Source of the DNA: Cyathus striatus
Taxonomy: Eukaryota > Basidiomycota > Agaricomycetes > Agaricales > Nidulariaceae
NCBI GenBank assembly: GCA_025738555.1
Contig: JAOVFP010000011.1
Location: 1,860,001 to 1,924,000, forward strand
Length of the DNA: 64,000 nt
Reading direction: 5' to 3'
Positions 48,034-58,466 of the stretch are shown one piece after another. Within the stretch, counting starts at the first letter, position 1, and the number at the start of each line of letters is the position of its first letter. The notes under the pieces are model-generated. The model did no database searches. It was not told the origin of the DNA and saw only the letters and a program-made list of their open reading frames with translations. Made by a program: the position numbers and the translations under genes.

Positions 48034-50578
48034 GTCCACATTTAAACTTTCTTCAGCTTTTATCAACCGTACCCTTCGTTATATGTTTAATATAAATATA
48101 ATTCATTTTGTCCGGAAACTCAAATGACAAGCCATGTGGTTTCAGGTCGAAGAGCTATGAAATAAAAATTGAATAGCGTGGAGAGGACAGTCTGCATATT
48201 AGAGGTATGCTATATAAGTATGTTTCACAAATTCATATCCGAGTGCCTCAATTGTTGTTCTGCGAATCTCAACATATCATAAGTTCTCGAGGCGTTCCGA
48301 ATTGAATTACGTAATCATCGGGGTCACGTTCTTGTGGTGCGTCCGTACATGTTCCACTCGTGTTCTCTCCTCAATGACTCATATGTATAACTAAATTACT
48401 TTGGAGCACATAAAAACAATGTAATAATTGTTAATCAACCAGGAATCTATGTTTTTGTCATTAAACCTTATGTTCTGTGGTATTTCTCACGATAAGTTGA
48501 AGTGTTCCCACAACGCCATCACTGGAATCATTAGCGGTTGTTTTCTGCTTGCTTTCTCGTTCATTTAGAAATTACTGAAACTATCACATACAAAAATTAA
48601 GTTTAAGACCTCAAGTTATAGTAATTTTTAAGCCTGATCTTGAACGTCGAACCGTTGCGTTTTTCCTTAGTTATTCCTATGTACTAATTCCCTTATGTTT
48701 ATAAAGTAGTATATGAAGCTAGCTAATTTTTATGTGTAAATGGCCTCAATTATACTTGGAATATTAACCAAATATCCCTATCTTAGAATCTTTAGTTGCT
48801 TGAAAATGTTCCCTTTGCCATATTACATTTAGGGGAGTTCAAACTTGATGTTACATGATGCGGTTATAGCTGGTTTGTAAAGCGCGCTATAATTTCCTGG
48901 CAGGGTTTCTGTGCCACTGTGGTGACTTATCTGTAGCGAAGCAACAAAAATGGCCATATTTAAACTCTCCTATTATATGATTCTGATTCTATACATATAT
49001 TTGGATGAATTTAGTACATAGAGCTTTTCGTAATTGATAGAGACAAGCAAGCATATTAAATAAAACAACAAAAACTCTTTACATTTTAGTATATTCAAAA
49101 TGAATAACACAAGAGAGCAAGGCTGAATGAATCAAGAATGAAGCCTAAGATGGACTGACTGTGCCAAGGCAGCACAGTAAGTCACCTTAACTCAGGGTGA
49201 GAAAAACCATAGAACAAAAGATATCATGAAAAACAGGACATTCTGGTCGATCAAGGGCTATTTTATTGCTTTAATATTATATGTAGTAATATAGTTACAC
49301 ATTAGAGTCAAATATGCAATGGACTGGGAAAAATGGAGGAGAAATTGTAGACTACGGCATCCCCTTCCCTACGGCAACCGAACTACAGTACGGCGATTAA
49401 TTTCCCATTCGGAGCGGCATAGTTTTACGGCTTGTAAGAATCACATAGTCTGTCAATGATTTCAAAAATTCATTATAGCAAGTAGTTCATCAGAGATTGG
49501 AGAATTAAAAGAAATGTATATGGATATGCATGTCATGCTCAGTGTCATATGTTACGACTTTAAATGCATCTTGAATAGCTATAAGATAGTAGTTGCTGCT
49601 TTGGATATAACACTGTGTGCATGAAAGGGATCACAGAATAGGAACTCGAAGAGGTACATAGATAATATCACAATATACTTCGCTGAGTTTAGTTAGTCTA
49701 CTTGATTATAGCTCAGAAATAAATTTTCAGCTACCTAAACTCAAGATGAACTGTAATGAAAAAAGAATCACGAATTTACAACAAATATTTGAGGTGTGTA
49801 TGGTTTCTACTGTGCCAATGAATGAGTAGAGGGAAGACATAGCAGTGTACTTTGAGCCCAGGAAATAAAGATGAACTATAAGGAAAGGAAACTAACGACG
49901 AAGAGATGTTTGAATTTTCTCATAATGTTCAAGACTCAAGTTGACATCTCCTTTCAGTCTCTCACGACTTAACTCCTAAATACTAAGTTAAATGCAAGTT
50001 AGATGTTCTGTGGCTTTCGAGCTAAATATTATATTATTGATAAGTAATCTGAGAGGTTTTATTGAAACTTTTACAAAAATCTTAGCTTGAGCAACTGAGG
50101 ACAATCTCAGAATCCTATTTAACAACAAGTATTTAGTCAGTGGTGCAAAGTTAGTGAGATAGGGTGGCAGTCTACAGATCAAAGACTGGGCAATTATAGG
50201 ACAGACAATTTAATAGCTACACCACACAAAGACAAGAAATGGAATAAGCCCCAATGGCTCTAAGGTGTATAAGACTTTCCTTTGATTGTGTGTGTGGGGC
50301 AGGCGTTCTGCCTGCATGGTGGAATCGACATATTAACGAGTTCTGTAGATGAGTTAAAGTCACATGACTTACAGTGTTTGAGTGCTCATCTGTACACCTA
50401 AAATTGATCTTCAAATATCTTAGTATATATACATTTTTCTTGCACTGTACTTGTTCTGACAGGTAAAATGACATGTAAGGCTCACTCTGTACAAGTTTCA
50501 AGCTATTATGTGACGAGGAAAATGATACAGAGCTATTTCTTTGAAATCGTGTCAAAATTAGCCTCACTTAAGCATGGG
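48034..50578. other. AT-rich spacer, no gene recognised
   Basis: No frame with features. It contains GCAGGCGTTCTGCCTGCATG at about 50299-50318, an imperfect palindrome that recurs at 61131-61152 and is probably part of a dispersed repeat. Confidence 0.45.
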
Positions 50579-50625
50579 ATTGTTCACAGGGTTAATTAAT
50601 GAAATTAATTAACCCTGTGAACAAT
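50579..50625. repeat. Perfect 22-bp inverted repeat, 3-nt loop
   Basis: ATTGTTCACAGGGTTAATTA plus AT (50579-50600) is followed by GAA and the exact reverse complement (50604-50625). It is a strong hairpin in DNA or RNA. It lies 225 bp left of the large inverted-repeat element and may be a tiny foldback element. Confidence 0.88.
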
Positions 50626-50649
50626 TGAATTCATTGATGAAAAAAAAAA

Positions 50650-50702
50650 GGCAGCAGTGCCAGCGAACACTATTTCTGGACCTATCCCCGAAGGAGTGAG
50701 AT
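50650..50702 (+). pseudogene. Scrap of a GMC oxidoreductase
   Basis: GTGCCAGCGAACACTATTTC and the following TGGACCTAT match the broken GMC copy at 60042-60075 (GTGCCAGTGAAGGCTATTTC). In one frame it reads AAVPANTISGPIPEG, comparable to the family's GAVxSPxLLMLSGIGP motif. Only about 50 bp of similarity is visible, left of the inverted-repeat element. Confidence 0.4.
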
Positions 50703-51148
50703 AAGAAACAGTCAGAACCCTCGACAATTGCTGTGCGTGAATAGGTTAGTATCAATCAACTCAACAGCAGTTCCAAAAAAAAAAAACGAACTTTTCCTTG
50801 GGTATCCACGCCATTTTCACGAATGACCGCTGAATGTAGCATTTAGAGTCGTAGCTGTCATTCTGATTGATCAGAACTGGGGAGCCTCAACAGCTTGAAA
50901 TCATTCAAATGAGCTCAATGATGTATTTGTACTAAATTCAATGAAAATCAATAAGAAATTAATGAGAAATTAATGAGAACTCAATGAAAATTCATACTAA
51001 AATCAATGCAGTATCAATCACTGAGATCAATGAGGGATTATTTACGAGCTCAATGAGAAATCATGAATCCTGTTCATGTGTGAATCAATGAAAAATCAAT
51101 GAAAAATCAATGAAATGAAATCAATGAATAACTCGAAATTAATAGGTA

Positions 51149-52167
51149 CCCAACTACAGGATATACTAAACACTTGGGTTGTTAACTACATGATTATACA
51201 TACTACTATATCTACTAAACTATAAGTCCTTTTCTAACAACTCCGCTTTACTCTATATTACACATACCTAGAGAGCGAAATCATGGTAGAACTCAATCAA
51301 TTGTACTTAGTTAAAATTGTATCTCAATGCAGAATTCAATGTAGAATTCAATCACTTGTACTTAGGCTAAAACTGTATTTCATGGCTGAAATCAATGCAG
51401 AAATCAATCACTTGTACTTAGTTAAAATTGTATTTCAATGCAGAATTCAATGTAGAATTCAATCACCTGTACTTTGTTAAAATTGTATTAAAATGCGGAA
51501 ATCAATGTAGAAATCAATCACTTGTACTAAGTTAAAATTGTATTTCAGTGCGGAATTCAATGTAGAATTCAATCACCTGTACTTTGTTAAAATTGTATTT
51601 CAATGCAGAATTCAATGTAGAATTCAATCACCTATATTTTGTTAAAATTGTATTAAAATGCGGAAATCAATGCAGAATTCAATATAGAATTCAATCACTT
51701 GTACTTAGTTAAAATTGTATTAAAATGCGGAGATCAATGTAGAAATCAATCACTTGTACTTAGTTAAAATTGTATTTCATAGCTGGTAATACAAGTGATT
51801 GAATTCTACATTGATTTCCGCATTTTAATACAATTTTAACAAAGTACAGGTGATTGAATTCTACATTGAATTCTGCATTGAAATACAATTTTAACTAAGT
51901 ACAAGTGATTGATTTCTGCATTGATTTCAGCCATGAAATACAGTTTTAGCCTAAGTACAAGTGATTGAATTCTACATTGAATTCTGCATTGAGATACAAT
52001 TTTAACTAAGTACAATTGATTGAGTTCTACCATGATTTCGCTCTCTAGGTATGTGTAATATAGAGTAAAGCGGAGTTGTTAGAAAAGGACTTATAGTTTA
52101 GTAGATATAGTAGTATGTATAATCATGTAGTTAACAACCCAAGTGTTTAGTATATCCTGTAGTTGGG
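51149..52167. repeat. Near-perfect inverted repeat with ~380-bp arms, nested
   Basis: Positions mirror exactly about coordinate 51658 (x pairs with 103316 minus x): 51283-51480 and 52033-51836 encode the same 65-residue frame on opposite strands. The arms run from 51149 to about 51528 and from about 51788 to 52167, with about one mismatch seen. The spacer of ~260 bp is unpaired minisatellite. Ends read CCAACTACAGG...CCTGTAGTTGG. The near identity means recent origin or continued gene conversion; transcribed RNA would form a long hairpin. Confidence 0.88.
51294..52030. repeat. 55-bp minisatellite (CAATCACTTGTACTTAGTTA...), nine direct and about four inverted units
   Basis: Direct units begin near 51294, 51349, 51405, 51460, 51515, 51570, 51625, 51692 and 51747, each of the pattern CAATCACTTGTACTTAGTTA, AAATTGTATTTCAATG, CAGAATTCAATGTAGAATT. 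After about 51786 the units are inverted. The unit at 51625 is longer by about 12 bp. The frames seen on both strands are by-products of the repeat. Confidence 0.9.
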
Positions 52168-52192
52168 GGGCCTACAGGAAATCCAGTTGAGT

Positions 52193-52690
52193 GTCACTCG
52201 AACGTTACTCGAATGTCACTTGAATTATCACTCGAATGTCACTCAAATTTCACTCAAATTTTGTTTACTTAATTATCTCGCTTATTTTCAGTGGTCTAAT
52301 TACATGATTTATGTACTTGTTTTCTACTCCAGTCGTTAAATAGCTATCTTACTATTATGTACTTAATGAACAATACATTAAACTGAAATAACTAAGTAAA
52401 ATGCGCAAGAAATGAGTTAGTAATGGTATCATATTTTTATCACTGTTGCATATGTCACTCAAATGTCACTCAAATTTCACTCGAATTTTGAATTGTCACT
52501 CGACTGTGACTCGAATGCTACTCGAATGCTACTTGAATTGTGACTTGAATAAAATTGTTGTCACTCGAAAAAAATATCACTCGAATCTTACTTGAATGCA
52601 ACTCGAATGTTACTTGAATGCAACTCGACTGTTACTTGAATTTTCACTCGAATATGTCACTCGAATTTCTGGACTGTCACTTGAATTTGC
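52193..52690. repeat. Short-word array, TCACTCGAATG type
   Basis: The word CACTCGAAT and close variants (CACTTGAAT, CACTCAAAT, TACTTGAAT) recur dozens of times at 52193-52262 and 52452-52690, with further copies at 53690-53760. Spacing is about 10-12 bp, roughly one helical turn. Confidence 0.85.
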
Positions 52691-52753
52691 TTGTTTAACT
52701 CACTCAATTATAAATTTAATTGTACTTCTTGTGTACTTCGCTCTCATCCGCCC

Positions 52754-52950
52754 TCCCGCTCAAACTTTCCCGCGCCTCCGCTTATCAGCTATGTCCATTA
52801 ATGTCCCGCTCATTATTTCCCACGCCTCCGCTTAACTATTATATTGCTTAATTGATGTCAACCTTCCCGCTCGTTGTTTCCCACGCCTCCGCTTATCCAT
52901 GCGCTGCATGACAACCTTCCCGCTCATCATTTCCCACGCCTCCGCTTATT
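52754..52950. repeat. Four copies of a ~30-bp CCCGCTCA...CCACGCCTCCGCTTA repeat
   Basis: Copies start near 52754, 52804, 52866 and 52918, each with CCCGCTCR, a short variable part, TTTCCCACGCCTCCGCTTA. An inverted copy stands alone at 63564-63597, linking this element with the right end of the window. Confidence 0.85.
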
Positions 52951-54186
52951 ATATTCAGTTCCCACTCACCGCTGCCCGCCCTTCTTCTCAAAATTCCCAC
53001 GGTATTTCCTTCATTAAATACTCGTCCTCAACATTTCCCACGCATTTTAGTGTTGCCTGCTGTCACTTATGATTTCCCCATGCTTCATCATTTCATCAAT
53101 TCATTGTTCCCACCCCCCGCTTTCATTTTCTCACGCACATATTATTTATTTATTGGACTTTCCCTTAAGTTTACAATCATTTAACAGTACCTATGCTTCA
53201 TAAATTATAGTTGTAAGATTTTTGTACAAAAGTTTAAATTATTCTACAGTTTAAATTTGGATTACTTCGCATTTTTATATAATTGCCCATACACATAGTA
53301 CCTAAGGTACAGTCTACTGTATAAAGAAGAATATATAAAAGAGGATACAAAAAGATTCAGGAGAAAATAGTAAATATTGAGTGAAAAAATGCGAAATTAC
53401 TTGCTCACTGTTGAGCATGATGATGAGGAAGGGCGCCCATCAACACATCAACCATCAATATGTGCGGCGGCATTGAGGAAGTGAGTTTGATGGCATTGAT
53501 GGATGTCAATGACAGCAGTTGCAAACATGGACAAAGGTGAGAAGATGCGTGGGAAATTTTGAACAAGGCGAGAACATTGAAGGAAATGGCGGGCGGGGGG
53601 GGCGGGACAGAGGGGAGATATGTAGAGTACAAGAATGTATAAAAACGCATCACTACATACTCAATTTTTTTTCATTACTCGAATCTCGGATTGTCACTCG
53701 ATCGTAACTCGAATGCTACTCGATTGCAACTCGAACGTCACTCGATTTCACTCGAATGAAATCAGCCGCAACTGGAATTCTTGTAAGCCCGTAGTTGGGT
53801 ACCTATTAATTTCGAGTTATTCTTTGATTTCATTTCATTGATTTTTCATTGATTTTTTCATTGATTCACACATGAACAGGATTCATGATTTCTCATTGAG
53901 CTCGTAAATAATCCCTCATTGATCTCAGTGATTGATACTGCATTGATTTTAGTATGAATTTTCATTGAGTTCTCATTAATTTCTCATTGATTTCTTATTG
54001 ATTTTCATTGAATTTAGTACAAATAAATCATTGAGCTCATTTGAATGATTTCAAGCTGTCGAGGCTCCCCGGTTCTGATCAATCAGAATGACAGCCACTA
54101 GTGGCATTTTCAGAGATGAGACAATCTAAGAAACAGTTTCAACATTCAGTAGAGCTTGGTTTTGGAAGATATTACTTACCAGTAGC

Positions 54187-54811
54187 TTGTTAATCTTTCT
54201 ACCAGTGTTTGCAGGGCTAAGCTCGATCTTTGCAGCAGTTTTCTGTATTTCAACCGCACGAGCAGCATTGAAAACATCTAACATATCCGAAAGTCATGTT
54301 TTAGCCCTCTTAATTTCTTCCTTATCGCTATTCGAACCCAATATGCGTTTGAGCGTGTTCCGTGACCTGAATTTATCGACCATTGTGGAGATCTCATTGA
54401 GTACACTGAAGTACAACTTGATTAGAAACTACACTACTAAATATTCAAATAGCAAGAGCGCACTAACCCTTCAAGCTTCACAATATCCTCTTGCAATTGT
54501 GAAGTCAGAATTGGAACCTGTTGAGCCCTTTCGATGACCATCTCTGTTACATCCATCGAGAACATTGCGAGCCCCATTATATCATCTTTGTTTCTTAGAA
54601 CAGTCTTAAAAGCAATAGGTTAGCCCTCACAATCATGTCTACACGATATCAAGCTCACCAAAGAAACCTCCAATATCTTGGCTGTTGTCCATGCAATTCC
54701 CTTGACTGGGGATGGTAGAAGTGGAATGGCATCACTGAGCTTGGTTATAAAAGTAGCGATCAACTGAGTGACCTCCAGGCGGCGGATGTTCTTCGAGTTA
54801 GGCAGAGGCAT
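54187..54811 (-). pseudogene. N-terminal helical-bundle (HeLo/NLR-type) gene fragment, truncated
   Basis: Reading from ATG 54811, exons 54811-about 54659, 54604-54468 and 54405-about 54187 join in phase. The first reads LIATFITKLSDAIPLLPSPV, the second RNKDDIMGLAMFSMDVTEMV and LTSQLQEDIVKLEG, the third VLNEISTMVDKFRSRNTLKR then DMLDVFNAARAVEIQKTAA. This order (pro-rich amphipathic helix, NKDD helix, LxxDIxxLxxxL helix, then a basic helix and VDxF-like helix) is what I know from the helical N-terminal domain of Agaricomycete NLR and kinase-like proteins. A TGA at 54296-54294 breaks KRAKT-LSDML (CGA to TGA likely). Downstream coding ends at the inverted-repeat element at 54098, so the C-terminal part was probably removed by that insertion. 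Confidence 0.55.
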
Positions 54812-56069
54812 AACGAGAAGTATGTGGAGGGGATCGTTTACAGCAGTGAGCGTCGATAAAGAAGATAGGAAAGAGGTAAAGGGGAGTCGACAAGGAGCCA
54901 GAGAGGGTGGATGCAACAAGTGCCGTAAAGCGCTGTGCAAGCACTCTGTAGTATTATATTCGGGTTTTTAGTGAATATTTGGTTTGGCGATAGTAGATGA
55001 GTATTTGTAGTATCCAGAGGACTATAAGGCCTCTATGGTCCGAAATACTGACAAATGTAAGCATGACCTCGCATCCTTACCTATCTACTCGTCCATCCTC
55101 ACCACCGATGCGCGACAGCGCACATCTATCGCTTCCGCATTTTATTCCCCCTCTTTTTCAGACTATAAAATAGTTTTGTTTTCATCTTCATTGCCCACTC
55201 TTGCTTGCGGGCGGTGAAGATCACACTTTGATCCTGTCAACTACGTTTGAGTCACAGTGAGGCTGACAGAACACGCCAGCCTTTCAACAAACAGAATTAT
55301 GAATTCAAAGAAGCCATTTTTTAAATACAAGTCTAACACTCCAGTGATTCCATCGCATAACTGACACTGCATGCGCATGTATATCAGACATTTGAATAGA
55401 AGCTCAAGCTCTATCTCTTATATCGCAACGAGTAAAGTAAAGAGAATGAATGAAAGGCAACAAACGTATAACCACACAGAGGTATGTAATTTTAAGTATG
55501 ATGAATAACTACAATAGTCATTGGATGTGCCAGCAACTACCACGGTAGACAAACCGCCATCCCCCGAATGCCCAAACGAACCTACAAAATCCTAGCATCG
55601 GATGTAACAAATGACGTCGACACCAAAATCGGGTTTTCCTTAATTAGTTGCACGCCTAGCTCAGCCAGTCCGTACGTTGCAGACACCAGCTAAATATTCA
55701 CATCACAAGATTATCAGCGAAATGCATGGAAAAGGAGATCAGTATAAGACACAGAGAGACACACATGGGCAGCAAACTCAAACGGATACACACTCAAATC
55801 CACAACTCTTACATTTGCCACTCCATACACTTTCATCCTCTTATCCACCACACCACCCAGAGTATGAGGGAGCATCACGCAGCTCGAAGAGGGATGATAC
55901 TCTGTTCTGGCGCCTTCATATTCTTTTTAGAAATCAAGTATTTAGTGCAAGTTATGAAGCGCCTTCGCTGTATTGACTTGATACGAAAGCAACAGAGGCA
56001 TTTAAGGAGTTGGATATGTTAGTTTTCATGGCTAACATGTCATCTCGAGAATGAGAGAAGAGAGTGGAT
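54812..56069. other. Spacer, no gene recognised
   Basis: Small frames at 55035-55217 and 55677-56022 have no recognisable features. The promoter of the truncated helical gene should lie at the left. Some of the right side may be decayed C-terminal sequence of the minus-strand GMC copy. Confidence 0.4.
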
Positions 56070-57441
56070 AGGTTAAGGAAAGCTATTGCATTGTTTATTG
56101 AGGAGAGGAATTCTGGTGTGTACTATAGCAAAGCGAATGGAAGTATAAGTAGCGAAAATCAGGTGAAGAGAAGGGAAGGGACATACAGAAAAATCTGATT
56201 TGGAAGCTTCAATATCCCCCAGAGTTTCAAAATTCGTTCGCCACATTATACTCACAGTTTCTCACTTTAAATTATAATAGAAAGGGGGAGTACGAACGAG
56301 ATAATCTTCCAAATGCTGCCCGACTCCAGCTAGCTCCTCAACCACAGTCACACTAACAGATTCCAATACATTGCGGGGCCCAATCCCACTAAACATCAAA
56401 ATCTTCGGCATTCCAATAAGTCGGAAATAACTTTCCTAGGTGCTTCTCTACTTTCTGCATATTCGACACCAGTGGCTACCGCATCTCCTTCTATAGTTCT
56501 CGACTCCGAGAAGACTATGGAAGTGACCAAGGCATTAGGGAGAATGTGGAGATTCGAATGAGGAGGCAAGAGGTCGATGTAAGCTGAGTGGGAGTACGAT
56601 CTCGTCCAGTTTGTAGGGTTGATGGAGGAGGGGGTTATGTATCCTCAGTAAGCTTGGGGATGCCGAGGATTTGGAAGGTGCTGGGAGACAACCACATAGT
56701 GTAGAAGGTCCAATGAATGAGATACATCCCATCCATCACCAAAGATCATCCATCAGGACCAATACAGTCAACGCTCATACTCTTTTGAATCCCTTCAAAC
56801 GGTAGTTAGGAATTCTAACAAGTTCAAAATGAAGGGATACATCTTCCCTCTAGATACCTGACAATGTCGTCAGAAATGTTAAATGGTTGATTTGAGGAAC
56901 ACGCATGAGGACGTTGAGACAAGCACTGTGGAACGACAGCAACCTGATCATAGAGCTGAAGTGTATACACCAGTTTCTGCGCTGTAGTGGATGTTGTCGA
57001 TCTGCTGCGACTCTTCGAGGGGTGGGGTAGTTAGCTGATTCACGCATAACTTTTTTTCAGGTTTCATGGCATGCATATGCCTGCAATATGTAGGTTAGTG
57101 GAATGAATGCAGAGAGAAGAATAAGGGATAAAGAGTTGGACAGGGAAAAACGAGGAAGCGAAGAGAAGGTGTGAAGAGCGAGTGAGAAATTGGATGAAGA
57201 TGAATGAGAATGCCAACAGCAGAAAGAAAGAGGAAGGGAAGAGGACATACCTGCCCTAGCGTCCATCTAAATCATCCAACAACTTGACCCGAACATAAGA
57301 TTTACTAGTCGAAAGAACATCAAGTTCATCGCTGAGCACAGAGTAGGGTTCTCCCGGAACGTTCATGATACAGTATATCGGCGCTCCATATATGGATTTT
57401 GAATTGAGTTTGAAACGAACAGTATACCTTCCCTCTAGACT
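56070..57441 (-). pseudogene. GMC oxidoreductase copy A, broken (middle and C-terminal half)
   Basis: GMC flavoenzymes (aryl-alcohol or glucose oxidase-like) oxidise alcohols in wood-decay and related secretomes. On the minus strand the decayed frame shows LPPHSNLHILPNALVTSIVF (about 56560-56500), IGPRNVLESVSVTVVEELAG and VGQHLEDYL (about 56380-56310), which is the conserved SGIGP...LPGVGQHLQDH region. Upstream parts (57250-57440) match the LGGPSAMN exon but with frameshifts and an extra ~65-bp segment that is shared with copy C. The flavin-binding N-terminus is missing; the inverted repeat 57440-58466 stands in its place. Confidence 0.7.
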
Positions 57442-58466
57442 GGTGGCCGGTCGGTATCGTGAGACTACGTTCACGTGATATGAACGATTGTATCGTGTCA
57501 ATATACCGACCAGTCCAACTTGTCGAATTTAGGAGGGGTAAAAGTTATCAGCGTTAAGGCATTTTGGGCTTCAAAAAATCTCCTTTTTGGGATTTTCGAA
57601 TCCTTGCGCCTATGCCTTGTCTCCCTGTCCTCTGCATTGTCTCCCCTCTGTACCGTGTTTGTTCCCATTTCATTATATACTTTTCATTCATTTACTATCC
57701 CATGCACATAATAAATGTTACAAGCATCTCTATCATTACCATATCTGCAGTCCAAGACCCAAGATGAAGTGCCCACTGCCACTCACTGTGCTAATTGAGC
57801 TCCAATAGGTCCTGGTCAAAATGCAGCAAGACTTAAGTGTTTAAAGGATAAAATTCAAAGCATATATTGATAGATGCAGTGGAGTATATGAAAGAAAGCT
57901 GATAGCATACACACTAGTTTGCCTTGTCTCAACCAGGCGCATCCAATTGACACCTTCAACCAACTCCACCATCTCCCCGCCATATCTCCCTGCATATCCC
58001 TGCACAGTAAAGTGAAAGTAATGTAATCCTTGCTACCGCGAATCAGTTCCTAAAGCCTAGTGTCCATGAGGTATCAAGTAGAGGTGAGAGTACAAGCAAG
58101 GCAATAGCTAAAGAGCTTGAGGCTAGTGTGATTCTTGGTTATGGCTTCAAGTTCAGAGAGGGCCAGGTAAGGGAGGGTGGCATGCGTAGTGATGCAAAAG
58201 GATGTGATCGTGGTTTTCTACTTATAATGATGAGGGTAGAAGGGGAGGGACCGTCTAGGGGACAGAGAAGAGATGAGGGACAAGGGATAAGGCGTGTGCA
58301 CAAGGATTCGAAAATCCCAAAAAGGAGATTTTTTGAACCCTTAATACCGATAACTTTTACCCCTCCTAAATTCGACGAGTTGGACCGGTCGGTATATTGA
58401 CACAATACAATCATTCATATCACGTGAACGCAGTCTCACGATACCGACCAGCTGCCAGTCTAGGCA
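57441..58466. repeat. Inverted repeat with ~220-bp arms between GMC copies A and B
   Basis: Left arm 57441-57660 and right arm 58250-58466 are inverted copies. Shared words include GTGTCAATATACCGACC, AATTTAGGAGGGGTAAAAGT and AATCTCCTTTTTGGGATTTT. Each arm also carries an internal mirror, GGTCGGTAT against ATACCGACC. The ~590-bp centre has no gene. It may be a MITE-like element or the outcome of an inverted duplication of the GMC upstream region. Confidence 0.78.

Larger units (their letters stand above)
50851..54098. mobile_element. Large element with ~300-bp terminal inverted repeats, no coding capacity
   Basis: The left arm 50851-51155 starts GCTGTCATTCTGATTGATCA (offset 3); the right arm 53790-54098 is its reverse complement with scattered substitutions. 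The arms are built from short words such as TCAATGAGAAAT and AAATCAATGA. The interior contains a second, younger inverted repeat (51149-52167), short-word arrays and GC-richer repeats. No transposase, helicase or polymerase frame was found, so it is non-autonomous. Target duplication is unclear; GCATTT occurs near both outer borders. The right border cuts into a gene for a helical-bundle protein. Confidence 0.75.

Noticed and set aside
51294..52030. CRISPR-like array of ~55-bp units
   Set aside because: Units are contiguous diverged minisatellite copies without unique spacers, in a eukaryotic context.
51283..52033. Identical 65-codon frames on both strands
   Set aside because: By-products of the inverted minisatellite; not a conserved gene pair.
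57256..57501. 81-codon minus frame and the similar 62-codon plus frame at 61948-62136
   Set aside because: They are out-of-frame translations of matching GMC pseudogene segments, not a separate paired gene family.
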